A DNA stretch of 64,000 bases from JBNKFV01 sp050289485. Lineage in GTDB: Bacteria; Pseudomonadota; Gammaproteobacteria; Pseudomonadales; Cellvibrionaceae. Where the stretch lies: assembly GCA_050289485.1 (NCBI GenBank), contig JBNKFV010000010.1, forward strand, positions 42,397 to 106,396, written 5' to 3'. The notes below the pieces were generated by a model that searched no databases, was not told where the DNA came from, and was given only the letters and a program-made list of their open reading frames with translations. Numbering within the stretch: the stretch's first letter is position 1; the number at the start of each line of letters is the position of its first letter. Position numbers and translations under genes: made by a program. Below, one piece after another: positions 51,365 through 60,243 of this stretch.

Positions 51365-52120
51365 CGAGTCGGTCCTTTAAATTATCATCTGTTACAAATT
51401 CTATAGTAAGCTCGCCTTGCGACTAGCTATTTTTCCTCACTAAAGAGATCTATAGCAACCTGAACATTAGCCCGATCATCTCACCCCCCAAGACCTGTCA
51501 TAGTAAATCTGTATCGTTCCGAACAACACACCAGCCGCTGAATCAGCAGGTGGCACAAGGTAAACAACGGTATATAGACGCAGCAGGATCAGCACGCCCT
51601 GTTACCTGGCAAGTATAGCCGAGGCATGTTGCCAGTTGAAAATTATTAAACAGAGGGCTTATTTTGCAGCTAGAAACAAAGCTGAATGGAAAGTAACACA
51701 GCGGCACAGTGCCATAATATGGAGAAACTGATTAGAACATTGCCGCAACACCGTCACCAGTAAGGTTTCAGGTAGAGTAAAAGCCACATTATTGGAGAAT
51801 GCCTTACCAAACCAGCTCTTAATCACGACCTTTATTTATATTCCGTTCATCGCCATCAGAGCCCTTTTGCAAACAGTGCTGAAATACTCATTTTCCCCTT
51901 CATATCGAAAAGGTTCTGCTGGCAGACCTAAACAAATACTTGACGCCGCAAGCGCCCAATCTAGCATGAAAAACTTGAATTGTAAACGTTTACAATATAG
52001 CATCCAGATGGATAAGGCGCTCTAATAACTACCTCCAAGGTTAGACGTACTGCAGACAAGCCGGATTTAACGCTTGTTTCAACATATCTATCCAGCTAGA
52101 CACCGAAGCGAGGAAACAAC
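51365..52120. other. 756-base intergenic region
   Basis: Divergent region between the diguanylate cyclase and the halogenase-family operon. It contains the operator at 51981 and AT-rich promoter-like sequence. A 77-codon frame at 51792-52025 runs across the operator and has no recognised similarity, so it is not called as a gene. Nothing else was recognised. Confidence 0.6.
51981..51994. promoter_or_regulatory. LacI-type operator (perfect palindrome) before the halogenase/GH74 operon
   Basis: TGTAAACGTTTACA, identical to the site at 39231. TTGAAT at 51975-51980 and TATAGC at 51996-52001 flank it like -35 and -10 boxes 15 bases apart, so a bound repressor would block polymerase. It is 127 bases upstream of the halogenase-family ATG. 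Confidence 0.7.
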
Positions 52121-53617
52121 ATGCATCCTATTCGTAAAATTACTATTGTCGGTGGAGGCACGTCTGGCTGGATGGCTGCAGCAACACTGGCGCACCACTA
52201 CCGTGAACATAATCTGCAAATACAACTGGTGGAATCACCAGAGATCGGTACCGTGGGCGTGGGCGAGGCTACGGTACCGAGCATCATTCGGTTGAACCAA
52301 TACCTGGGTATCAACGAGCGGGATTTCATTGCCGCCACCGGTGCCACCTTCAAACTGGGTATCGAATTTGCCGACTGGTACCAACAGGATGAGCGCTTCT
52401 TTCACCCCTTCGCCGATTTCGGTGCGCCCATCGCCAAACTGCCCTTCTTCCCCTGCTGGTTGAAGTTGCACCAACTGGGTCGTGCGGCGCCTCTGGAAGA
52501 CTATTCCCTGTCGGCTAACCTGGCCCGGGCCGGCCGCTTCGCGCAGCCCGATGACAGCGCGGAAAGTATCTTGGCACTGTACGGCTACGCCTACCATTTC
52601 GACGCCAGCCGCTACGCACAATTCCTGCGCCAATACGCCGAGGCTCGCGGTGTACGTCGCATCGAGGGCAAGGTGGAATCGGTTGAATTAGACGCCAACA
52701 CCGACAACATTACCCACCTGCACCTGACCGGCGGCGGCAGTCTGGATGGCGATTTGTTTATCGACTGCTCCGGCTTTCGCGGCCTGCTGATTGAACAGGC
52801 ACTGCACACCGGCTACGAAGACTGGCGCCACTGGCTGCCCTGCGACACCGCAGTGGCAGTGCAAAGCAGGCGCGATTCCGAACCCCTGCCCTACACCCGC
52901 GCCACCGCCCTGGGCGCCGGCTGGCGCTGGCAGATTCCCTTGCAGCACCGCACCGGCAACGGTTACGTCTACGCCAGTGAACACATCACCGACGACGCGG
53001 CACAAACGGCACTGCTGGCCGGGCTCGATGGCGAGCCCATCACCGAACCCAGAGTCATCCGTTTCACCGCTGGTATGCGCAAGCAGTTCTGGCACAAAAA
53101 CTGTGTCGCCCTGGGCTTGGCTTCGGGCTTCATCGAACCGCTTGAGAGTACCAGTATTTCGCTGATCCAGACCGGCGTGGAAAAGCTGTTACAGGCGTTA
53201 CCCGACTTGGTACCTAGCGAACAGCGCATCGCTGAAGCGAATAAGCTCAATCGACAGGAATACGAGCGTCTGCGCGACTTCATCATCCTGCATTACAAGC
53301 TCAATGGCCGCAACGACACAGAATTCTGGCAACAACTGCGCGCCATGGAAATACCGGACACGCTGCAAACCAAGCTGGACGCCTTTGCGGACGATGGCCG
53401 GCTGCTGCTGTTCGAACAGGAATCCTTCATTGAACCCAGTTGGCTGGCCATCTACAACGGCTTGCACTTCCGTCCCCGGCGTTACCTGCCGGCGGTGGAC
53501 CAGCTCGACACAGATCAGCTGGCGCAAGTGCTGGAAAAGATGCGCCGTGCCGTAGCGACCGCCTGCAGCCATGCCCCCTCACACGGCGAATTTCTGGCGC
53601 AATTGTCAGCTGACTGA
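52121..53617 (+). CDS. Flavin-dependent (tryptophan) halogenase family protein
   Basis: 498 residues. FAD-binding GGGTSGWMAAATLAHHY at the N-terminus, the family WxWxIP motif in GWRWQIPLQHRTGNGYVY, the conserved active-site Lys in GATFKLGIEF, and IEPLESTSISLIQTGVEKLL. All the residues needed for flavin-dependent halogenation seem present, but members next to TonB receptors and glycoside hydrolases in Cellvibrio and Xanthomonas have no established substrate. It is the first gene of an operon with GH74 and a DUF4380-like gene (33 and 23-base gaps), behind a LacI-type operator, so it is probably induced by the same glycan. GAGGA lies before the ATG. Confidence 0.88.
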   Translation: MHPIRKITIVGGGTSGWMAAATLAHHYREHNLQIQLVESPEIGTVGVGEATVPSIIRLNQYLGINERDFIAATGATFKLGIEFADWYQQDERFFHPFADFGAPIAKLPFFPCWLKLHQLGRAAPLEDYSLSANLARAGRFAQPDDSAESILALYGYAYHFDASRYAQFLRQYAEARGVRRIEGKVESVELDANTDNITHLHLTGGGSLDGDLFIDCSGFRGLLIEQALHTGYEDWRHWLPCDTAVAVQSRRDSEPLPYTRATALGAGWRWQIPLQHRTGNGYVYASEHITDDAAQTALLAGLDGEPITEPRVIRFTAGMRKQFWHKNCVALGLASGFIEPLESTSISLIQTGVEKLLQALPDLVPSEQRIAEANKLNRQEYERLRDFIILHYKLNGRNDTEFWQQLRAMEIPDTLQTKLDAFADDGRLLLFEQESFIEPSWLAIYNGLHFRPRRYLPAVDQLDTDQLAQVLEKMRRAVATACSHAPSHGEFLAQLSAD

Positions 53618-53650
53618 CCCTTTACATAACCGATTTACAGTAGGAACAGC

Positions 53651-55867
53651 ATGATTCGATGGCTTGTTGTAGCACTGTATTTGCTAATAGCAAACGCAGT
53701 GCTTGCCGATACTCTATACGACTGGCGCAGCGTCTCCGTGGGTGCCGGCGGCTTCGCCCCCAATGTGATTTTCAGTGAAGCAGAACCTGGTCTAGCCTAT
53801 TTGCGTACCGACATGGGAGGCATTTATCGCTGGGATCTCAAGGCACGACGCTGGTTGCCATTACAGGATGACATGGCAGAGTCCAACTACCTGGGCATCG
53901 AAAGTATCGCCGCCGACCCAAAAGACCCGGAGGTGGTGCACGCTGCCGCGGGCATGTACAAGAGCCAGCCTGCAGCCATGCTGCGTTCCTTCGACCGAGG
54001 CAATACCTGGCAGATAACCCCGGTGCCATTTGCCATGGGCGGCAATGAACCGGGCCGCGGCCTGGGCGAGCGCCTGGCCATTGATCCCAAGGATACCCGG
54101 CATTTGCTGTTTGGCTCGCGGTTTGACGGCTTATGGGAGTCAACAGATCAGGGCGCCAGCTGGCACAAGGTGAACACATTTCCCCACCCTGGCATGGGAC
54201 ATCCCAATATTCGCTGGGCCAGCCGCGGCGGTTTGAGTTTCGTGGTATTCGCCACGCGCAGTATTTTCGTGGGCGTGGCCGATCATCGCGGCACCGGCAT
54301 CTACCGCTCTCGAGACGGTGGTAAGAGCTGGCATAAAATTGCTGGCGGCCCGGCACTACTGCCAGTGCAGGCGGCCGTTGGCGGCAACCGCTTGTACGTC
54401 ACCTACAGCGATGGCATCGGCCCCAATGGTGTCAACAGCGGCGCTATGTTTACGCTGGACCTCAATACAGAACAATGGCACGACATTACACCACCTCCCC
54501 AGGGTGCCGAAGGCGGCTTCATGGGTTTGAGCGTCAACCGCCAGAACCCCGATCGGGTCGCAGTAGCCACCATGAATCGCTGGAAGAAGGGTGACACGAT
54601 CTATCTAAGTAATAACGGTGGTCAATCCTGGCGTGAACTGGCCAGCCGCAGTCGGCGCGACGTAAGCGCCACGCCCTACCTTGAATGGGGCGACAGCGAG
54701 GCCGATTTTGGCTGGTGGATCGCTGGTCTCGCCATTAATCCATTTAACGCGCAGGAGCTGGTATACACCACCGGCGCCACAGTCTATCGCACACAACACG
54801 CTGACAGCGACAAACTGGTATGGCAGCCCTGGGTTAAAGGCGTGGAGCAAACCGCCATTATTACCCTCACCAGCCTGCCAGCCGGGCCGGAACTGCTATC
54901 GGGATTTGGCGACATCAGCGGCTTTGCCCATACCGACCTGAACCGGTCACCCACCCACATGCTCACCAACCCACTGTTCGCCAACACCAACACGATTCAC
55001 TACGCCCCACTAGCACCCAACCTGGTGGTACGCAGCGGCACACCGCCACATCGCGCCAAAGGCCCCGTGCCCACCCTGGCTTGGTCGCAGGATCATGGCT
55101 TGAGCTGGCAGCCTGTGGAGGTGCCCGCGCTGAATCTGGGGTTGCCCGGTGATCCACAGCGTTACGACCTGACCGGCAATCACGCCATTACCCTGTCCGC
55201 CGACGGCGATACCTTTGTGTTCCTGGCGCCGGAGCCTCAGATCAGCCGCGACCGCGGCAAACACTGGAAACCCGTAAAGGGCTTGCCACCGTACGCGCGG
55301 CCGGTGGCCGACCAGCGTGATGGTCAACGTTTCTACGCCCTGGATTTCAATACTGGGGAGGTCTACATCAGCCGGGATGGCGGCGCCAACTTTACCGCTC
55401 AGGGCACACGTGGCCTGCCGCAAAACCTCAGCTCAGAACGGCCCCGCAATCGCGAGCAGGCTTGGCCACTGCTGACCTCGCCCGACACGTCGGGAGCATT
55501 GTGGCTGGTAACCCGCCAGGGACTGTACCAATCACGCGACAGTGGTAAAACCTTCGCCCGCGTCGACAGCAATCTGCAGGTGGAACAACTGTCGTTCGGC
55601 AAAGCCGCACCAGGCAACCCGTACTCCACCCTGTTTGCCTTAGGCCGACGCGATGGCTTGCGCGCCGTTTGGCGCTCCGACGACCAAGGCCATCACTGGC
55701 TGCGCATCAACGACGATCAGCACCAGTATGGTCGACGTTTTCGGGTGATCAGTGGCGACCCGCGCCACTATGGTCGCGTCTATCTGGGTACAGACGGGCG
55801 CGGTATCTTACTGGGTGAACCTGTCGCAGCAGACACAGAGTCACCCGACAGAACAACACAAGACTAA
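53651..55867 (+). CDS. GH74 xyloglucanase, secreted
   Basis: 738 residues with a simple signal peptide (to about residue 19, AVLA) and no linker or binding module. The double propeller begins at YDWRSVSVGAGGFAPNVIF; LRTDMGGIYRWD holds the first catalytic Asp, GDISGFAHTD the second site in canonical form. BNR-like repeats include SRDGGKSW and SNNGGQSW. GC content and codon use resemble the GH95 operon rather than the GH74 genes at 29.9-35.3 kb. It probably works in the periplasm or outside on xyloglucan, and is co-transcribed with the halogenase-family and DUF4380-like genes. Confidence 0.9.
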   Translation: MIRWLVVALYLLIANAVLADTLYDWRSVSVGAGGFAPNVIFSEAEPGLAYLRTDMGGIYRWDLKARRWLPLQDDMAESNYLGIESIAADPKDPEVVHAAAGMYKSQPAAMLRSFDRGNTWQITPVPFAMGGNEPGRGLGERLAIDPKDTRHLLFGSRFDGLWESTDQGASWHKVNTFPHPGMGHPNIRWASRGGLSFVVFATRSIFVGVADHRGTGIYRSRDGGKSWHKIAGGPALLPVQAAVGGNRLYVTYSDGIGPNGVNSGAMFTLDLNTEQWHDITPPPQGAEGGFMGLSVNRQNPDRVAVATMNRWKKGDTIYLSNNGGQSWRELASRSRRDVSATPYLEWGDSEADFGWWIAGLAINPFNAQELVYTTGATVYRTQHADSDKLVWQPWVKGVEQTAIITLTSLPAGPELLSGFGDISGFAHTDLNRSPTHMLTNPLFANTNTIHYAPLAPNLVVRSGTPPHRAKGPVPTLAWSQDHGLSWQPVEVPALNLGLPGDPQRYDLTGNHAITLSADGDTFVFLAPEPQISRDRGKHWKPVKGLPPYARPVADQRDGQRFYALDFNTGEVYISRDGGANFTAQGTRGLPQNLSSERPRNREQAWPLLTSPDTSGALWLVTRQGLYQSRDSGKTFARVDSNLQVEQLSFGKAAPGNPYSTLFALGRRDGLRAVWRSDDQGHHWLRINDDQHQYGRRFRVISGDPRHYGRVYLGTDGRGILLGEPVAADTESPDRTTQD

Positions 55868-55890
55868 GTTTATAACGGAGCACAACTATT

Positions 55891-56877
55891 ATGCGGCGTA
55901 TCCTGTTAACCGGTTTGATTCTACTCAGCCCCAACCTGCTGGCCGCCCCCCCTGAACAGTGGTTGGAAAATGACCAACTGCGCTACGGCTTCAGCACCGA
56001 TAAGGGCGGCCGGGGCCTGACTTTCTCGGTAAACGGACAACCCAACCTGCTGAAAATCGGCGCTGCCGTACACTCCCAACCCAATGCAGCAGCCAGCCCC
56101 ACGGGCGATAACGTGCCGTACCTGGGGCATATTGTTTGGGTCGGACCGCAACAGGACTGGTGGCAGCAGCAACAGCTGAACCCGCAACGGCGGGAAGCCA
56201 AAGCCGACTGGCCACCCGATCCGTTTACCGTGCTGGCCCACTACACCATTGCGCAACAGGACAACACCTCAGTGCGCATGACCAGTCCGGCCAGCCCGGT
56301 TACCGGCCTGGCTATGACTAAACACAGCACCCTGGACGGGAATCGCTTGCACCATGAAGTCGTGGCCACCAATGCGCGCGATGAAGCCGTCAGTTGGGAC
56401 GTCTGGTTCAATACCCGGGTACACGCCGATACCCGAGTGTTTGTGCCCGTGGCGGATTTCAACAAAGACCTGCGCCTGAAAAGTTTTAACGGCGCTGCCA
56501 CGACCGTGGACGCCGAGCGCAAAGCCCTGGGCTATTTTGATTTCAGCCGCGACCAGGCAATCCAGGGCAAAGCCTTCATCCAACCCGCAGCGGGCTGGAT
56601 GGCCGCCTTTAATGCCGGGCAGTTGTTTGTCATTGAATTCCCACTGCAAAACCGTGATCGCATCCATCCGCAGCAGGGTCAGGTAGAGTTGTACCTGGAC
56701 TACAATCCCGGTGCCCCAGACGACGGCCTACTGGAGCTGGAAGTTCACAGCCCCTACCAGCAACTGAATCCCGGTGACTCCATGAGCGCCAGCGAAACCT
56801 GGCGCGCCTGGACCTACGACGGCGACGACAGCGTTACTGCTCAACTCGCATTTCTACGCGCCCTGGGCTACCACTGA
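55891..56877 (+). CDS. Secreted DUF4380-like protein
   Basis: 328 residues with a signal peptide (to about residue 19, LLAAP). The protein looks like the DUF4380 family, which is related to galactose-mutarotase-like beta-sandwiches: GFSTDKGGRGLTFSVNGQPN near the start, VPYLGHIVWVGPQQDWW, HHEVVATNARDEAVSWDVWF and a final GDSMSASETWRAW. No enzyme activity is known to me. Its position behind GH74 in an operon with a LacI-type operator suggests a role in binding or processing glycan in the periplasm. GGAG stands 11 bases before the ATG. Confidence 0.7.
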   Translation: MRRILLTGLILLSPNLLAAPPEQWLENDQLRYGFSTDKGGRGLTFSVNGQPNLLKIGAAVHSQPNAAASPTGDNVPYLGHIVWVGPQQDWWQQQQLNPQRREAKADWPPDPFTVLAHYTIAQQDNTSVRMTSPASPVTGLAMTKHSTLDGNRLHHEVVATNARDEAVSWDVWFNTRVHADTRVFVPVADFNKDLRLKSFNGAATTVDAERKALGYFDFSRDQAIQGKAFIQPAAGWMAAFNAGQLFVIEFPLQNRDRIHPQQGQVELYLDYNPGAPDDGLLELEVHSPYQQLNPGDSMSASETWRAWTYDGDDSVTAQLAFLRALGYH

Positions 56878-56890
56878 TTTCTTCTGGAAT

Positions 56891-56924
56891 CCGTTGTCAC
56901 AGCGCTGCTGCATCGTGACAACGG
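56891..56924 (+). terminator. Hairpin after the DUF4380-like gene
   Basis: CCGTTGTCAC (56891-56900) pairs perfectly with GTGACAACGG (56915-56924) around 14 bases, 13 bases after the stop. There is no T tract. Confidence 0.6.
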
Positions 56925-56981
56925 GCTGAAGCCCCTCCGAACCACGCTGGGAACCTTCCCGCCACCAAAAGCATATAGACA

Positions 56982-57005
56982 TAAAAATGCCCCGCAAGCG
57001 GGGCA
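56982..57005 (-). terminator. Intrinsic terminator of the galactose operon
   Basis: TGCCCCGC (56988-56995) and GCGGGGCA (56998-57005) form a tight hairpin; on the minus strand it is followed by TTTTTAT. It ends the operon that closes with the symporter gene. Confidence 0.88.
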
Positions 57006-57063
57006 AAGGATGCACGTTGAGGGTAACTTTACGTGAATAAAAAGGGTTACAGGAGCTCTGCCT

Positions 57064-58620
57064 TTACCACCAGGTGGCGTACAGCGCTACGAGAATCAGA
57101 ACGATACAGAGACTGGCCAGGTTGAAGCTGCGAGCGGTGCTAAAGTTCACCTCCGACAGGTCAATGGCGTTAGCCACCGGGCTGCGGTCGGCCACCAGCA
57201 CCCCCATGACCAGGCACGCCAGAAATACCAGGCCCACACGATCCATAAACGGCAGCTCAGGCCAGTAAAGGAACGCCAACAGTGACAGAACCACCGAGCC
57301 CACGCCCGCCACCAGAGCCGACAGGGCATTGGCGCGCTTATAGAAAAAGCCCAGCAGAAAAATAGCCACAATACCCGGCGTAAAGAAGCCGGTGAATTCC
57401 TGAATGTATTGGAAGGCCTGCTGCAGCTGACCCAGCAGCGGCTCGGCAATCACCATGGCGATCAGCATGGCCGACAAGGCGACAACACGCCCTATCACCA
57501 CCTTCTTATGCTCAGAGGGTTGCTGTTTCGCCAGTTGCGGGTAGATGTCTACGGTAAAAATAGTGGACACACTGTTAGCCATGGAACTGAGGGAAGAGGC
57601 AATGGCCGCAACCAGCGCGGCAAATGTGAGGCCCAACAGACCAGGGGGCACCAGCTTCATCATTTCCGGGTAGGCCTGGTCGGGTCGTTGCAGATCAGGC
57701 GCCAGCACCACAGCGGCAATACCAGGCAATACCACCAGCACAGGCATTAACAATTTCAGGAACGCCGCAAAAACAATGCCTTTCTGCGCTTCGCCCAGGC
57801 TTTTCGCGGCCAAAGTACGTTGGGTGATGTACTGGTTAAAGCCCCAGTAAGACAGATTCATGATCCACATGCCGCCCACCAGCACGGAAATACCTGGCAA
57901 ACTGATGTAGTCCTCATGCTCGGGCGAGAGAATCATGTCAAAGCTGCCCGGTGTTTTCTCCAGCAGTATGCCAAAACCAGCCAGCGCACCGGCACCGTCT
58001 GCCACTTTGTCCAGCGCCAGATAGCTGACCATCAGACCGCCAATCACCAGCAGCAGCACCTGCAACAGGTCGGTGAGGGCAACCGCTTTAAGGCCACCGT
58101 ACAAAGAATACGCCAGTGAAAACAGCCCCAGAAAGATCATGCCATAGACCATATCCACACCAGCAATGGTGTTGATGGCCAGCGCGCCCAGGTAGAGTAC
58201 CGCTGTCAGGTTGACAAAGGTGTACACCGCCAGCCAGAAAATGGCCATCACCAGCTGCACACGCTTGTCAAAACGCTGCTGCAAAAACTGCGGCATGGTG
58301 AAGATTTTTTTCTCCAAAAAAATCGGCAGAAAATATTTGCCCACAATAATCAGGGTGATAGCGGCCATCCATTCATAGGAAGCAATAGCCAGCCCGATAG
58401 CGTAGCCGGAGCCAGACATACCGATAATTTGTTCCGCAGAAATATTGGCCGCGATCAGCGAGGCTCCGATCGCCCACCAGGGCAGCGCCTTGCCTGCCAA
58501 GAAGTAATCAGAGGAATCCTTGTCGTGCCCGGCCTTTTCCCGGGACACCCACCAGGCCAGCCCGATCAACAACACGCAATAGAAGATAAAGATGCTCAGG
58601 TCCAGAGTAGTTAAAGCCAT
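57064..58620 (-). CDS. Sodium/sugar symporter (SSS family)
   Basis: 518 residues with about 14 transmembrane helices in the solute:sodium symporter pattern. Landmarks: LAGKALPWWAIGASLIAANI, SAEQIIGMSGSGYAIGLAIA, LYGGLKAVALTDLLQ and NQYITQRTLAAKSLGEAQKG are those of the SglT/SGLT sugar branch. It would import a hexose such as galactose or glucose across the inner membrane with sodium. It is 95 bases after the aldolase gene, last in the galactonate-type operon, which makes galactose (or an acid derived from it) the leading candidate substrate. Confidence 0.9.
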   Translation of the reverse strand: MALTTLDLSIFIFYCVLLIGLAWWVSREKAGHDKDSSDYFLAGKALPWWAIGASLIAANISAEQIIGMSGSGYAIGLAIASYEWMAAITLIIVGKYFLPIFLEKKIFTMPQFLQQRFDKRVQLVMAIFWLAVYTFVNLTAVLYLGALAINTIAGVDMVYGMIFLGLFSLAYSLYGGLKAVALTDLLQVLLLVIGGLMVSYLALDKVADGAGALAGFGILLEKTPGSFDMILSPEHEDYISLPGISVLVGGMWIMNLSYWGFNQYITQRTLAAKSLGEAQKGIVFAAFLKLLMPVLVVLPGIAAVVLAPDLQRPDQAYPEMMKLVPPGLLGLTFAALVAAIASSLSSMANSVSTIFTVDIYPQLAKQQPSEHKKVVIGRVVALSAMLIAMVIAEPLLGQLQQAFQYIQEFTGFFTPGIVAIFLLGFFYKRANALSALVAGVGSVVLSLLAFLYWPELPFMDRVGLVFLACLVMGVLVADRSPVANAIDLSEVNFSTARSFNLASLCIVLILVALYATWW

Positions 58621-58691
58621 TGCCCTATCTCAGTTATCATTATTCAAATAAATCAGCATTTTGTTGCTGCCTACAAGTCGCTAGCTCACAG

Positions 58692-58715
58692 CGCTTTACA
58701 TCGTCAGGTAAAGCG
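58692..58715 (-). other. Stem-loop between aldolase and symporter genes
   Basis: CGCTTTAC (58692-58699) pairs with GTAAAGCG (58708-58715), directly after the aldolase stop. No T tract follows, so it may be an mRNA processing site inside the operon. Confidence 0.5.
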
Positions 58716-59336
58716 TTACGCCGTGAAGAGTTCCTTCGCGACTACGGCAAAACGCGCCGCCTTGTCACGAACCTGGGCTGCCGTGTCACCTGGCCGGTAC
58801 AGATCCGATCCCAAACCAAAGCCGTTCGCACCAGCGGCACACAGCTCAGCCATGTTGTCGGCATTGACCCCGCCCACAGCAAATAACTTCACCTCGGCAG
58901 GCAACACAGCTTTGATATTTTTCACATAAGAGGTGCCAAAATCAGCCACCGGAAACAATTTGATCTGGCGCGCACCCGCCTGGATGGCAGCAAAGGCTTC
59001 CGTGGGCGTCAGTACACCCGGTACCACCGTCATCCCCGCCTCCAGTCCCGCCTGGATCACCGCCGGGTTGCAGTTGGGTGTCACCAGCAGTTGCGCGCCG
59101 ATGTCCGCTAGGCGGGCAACTTGCGCCACATCAGTAACCGTACCGGCACCACACAGCGCGCGATCACCAAATGCCTGTACCAGGCGCTCGATACTGGTGA
59201 ACGCATCCGGTGAATTCAACGGCACTTCGATGTAATAGAAGCCCTCGGCATAGAGGGCCTCCGCCACGTCCACCACCTCGGCAGGCGTAATGCCACGCAA
59301 TATGGCGACCAGTGGTAAAGGATTCAACTCAGTCAT
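58716..59336 (-). CDS. dgoA: 2-dehydro-3-deoxy-6-phosphogalactonate aldolase
   Basis: 206 residues from the ATG at 59336; the frame is open to 59462 but that extension overlaps the kinase gene. It is a class I aldolase of the KDPG/KDPGal group with E37 (YYIEVPLNSPDAF) and Schiff-base K126 (RQIKLFPVADFG), numbers that match Escherichia coli DgoA. LVAILRGITPAE and CGAGTVTD are family motifs. It splits KDPGal to pyruvate and glyceraldehyde 3-phosphate. Its start overlaps the kinase stop by 8 bases, so translation is coupled. KDPG cleavage is an alternative activity. Confidence 0.9.
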   Translation of the reverse strand: MTELNPLPLVAILRGITPAEVVDVAEALYAEGFYYIEVPLNSPDAFTSIERLVQAFGDRALCGAGTVTDVAQVARLADIGAQLLVTPNCNPAVIQAGLEAGMTVVPGVLTPTEAFAAIQAGARQIKLFPVADFGTSYVKNIKAVLPAEVKLFAVGGVNADNMAELCAAGANGFGLGSDLYRPGDTAAQVRDKAARFAVVAKELFTA

Positions 59337-60243
59337 GTTGCCTCTTGGAAAACAGTTCAAATAAACCACGGAATACCAGTTCCTCACCGCTATGCAGCAC
59401 AGTCTCTTGCGACCAGCTCGCCAGGGCGCGAGCGTAGCGGCCGGCCAGCGCAGTGCCACCAATCAGGTGCACAGGGCCTTGCCGCTCACCGAACACCTGC
59501 AGCGCACTGGACAGTTCCAGGCCCAATAACAAACCGGACAGAAAGCTGGCTGAGTGCGGACTCTGTAATTCGCCGGTCATTACCCGGGCACGGGTGGCAA
59601 ACAGGTTCAACAGTGCATGGGGAGACTGGCGCGCCAGTTGGACCCCCTGGTCGAAAGCCGCATCATGGGGCTGCTGTTCACCCTCGACCAACACACTGTG
59701 CTCTGCCAGCAAAGCATAGAGTTCGCCGGTCAGGGCAGTGGTAAAATTTTGTACCTGGCCGTCGACAATGTGTACCCACTTGGCGTGAGTGCCGGGCAAA
59801 CACAATAACGCGTGGGCCTGCTGTGTTGCAGAGGCTTGCGCCAGCCAGCCGACAATCTGGGTTTCTTCACCGCGCATCACATCCGGCTCACCCAGAACAT
59901 TGCGACATTGCAGACCCGGCACCAGCCAGCCGGGCTGAGCCCAGCCCGCCAGAGGTGCCAGGTGACGCGCAAGTGAGGTCGGTTGCACCGGGCAGTCCGC
60001 ATAAGGCACAAGCTGCCACCCCAGGGTAGAGCCCACCATGCCACACAGGATGACCGGCAGGTCGCGAGCGTCACGGTCCAGATTGGCCATCTCGCCGGCG
60101 AGAAACACCCCCATAGCCTCGGGCAAGAGCTTGGTCACACCGGCAGCGCTGTGCATTTGCTTCAGCACCTGCCCCTGGTGATCCAACAGCGCCAGTCGAA
60201 AACTGCTGGTACCCCAGTCAACAGCCCACAGGGTGGCACTCAC
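59329..60243 (-). CDS. dgoK: 2-dehydro-3-deoxygalactonokinase
   Basis: 304 residues of the DgoK family: AVDWGTSSFRLALLD at the N-terminus forms the phosphate-binding loop, then VILCGMVGSTLGW, LCLPGTHAKWV and HLIGGTALAGRYA. It phosphorylates 2-dehydro-3-deoxy-galactonate to KDPGal, the substrate of the next gene product. Its start overlaps the stop of the SDR gene by four bases (ATGA). Length is close to that of Escherichia coli DgoK (about 290). Confidence 0.92.
   Translation of the reverse strand: MSATLWAVDWGTSSFRLALLDHQGQVLKQMHSAAGVTKLLPEAMGVFLAGEMANLDRDARDLPVILCGMVGSTLGWQLVPYADCPVQPTSLARHLAPLAGWAQPGWLVPGLQCRNVLGEPDVMRGEETQIVGWLAQASATQQAHALLCLPGTHAKWVHIVDGQVQNFTTALTGELYALLAEHSVLVEGEQQPHDAAFDQGVQLARQSPHALLNLFATRARVMTGELQSPHSASFLSGLLLGLELSSALQVFGERQGPVHLIGGTALAGRYARALASWSQETVLHSGEELVFRGLFELFSKRQHD

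Noticed and set aside
51792..52025. 77-codon frame in the gap before the halogenase-family gene
   Set aside because: It crosses the operator and promoter candidate and has no ribosome-binding site or known similarity.
52121..53617. Halogenase-family gene as a sign of an antibiotic cluster
   Set aside because: No NRPS, PKS, transporter or tailoring genes are near; all neighbours concern glycans.
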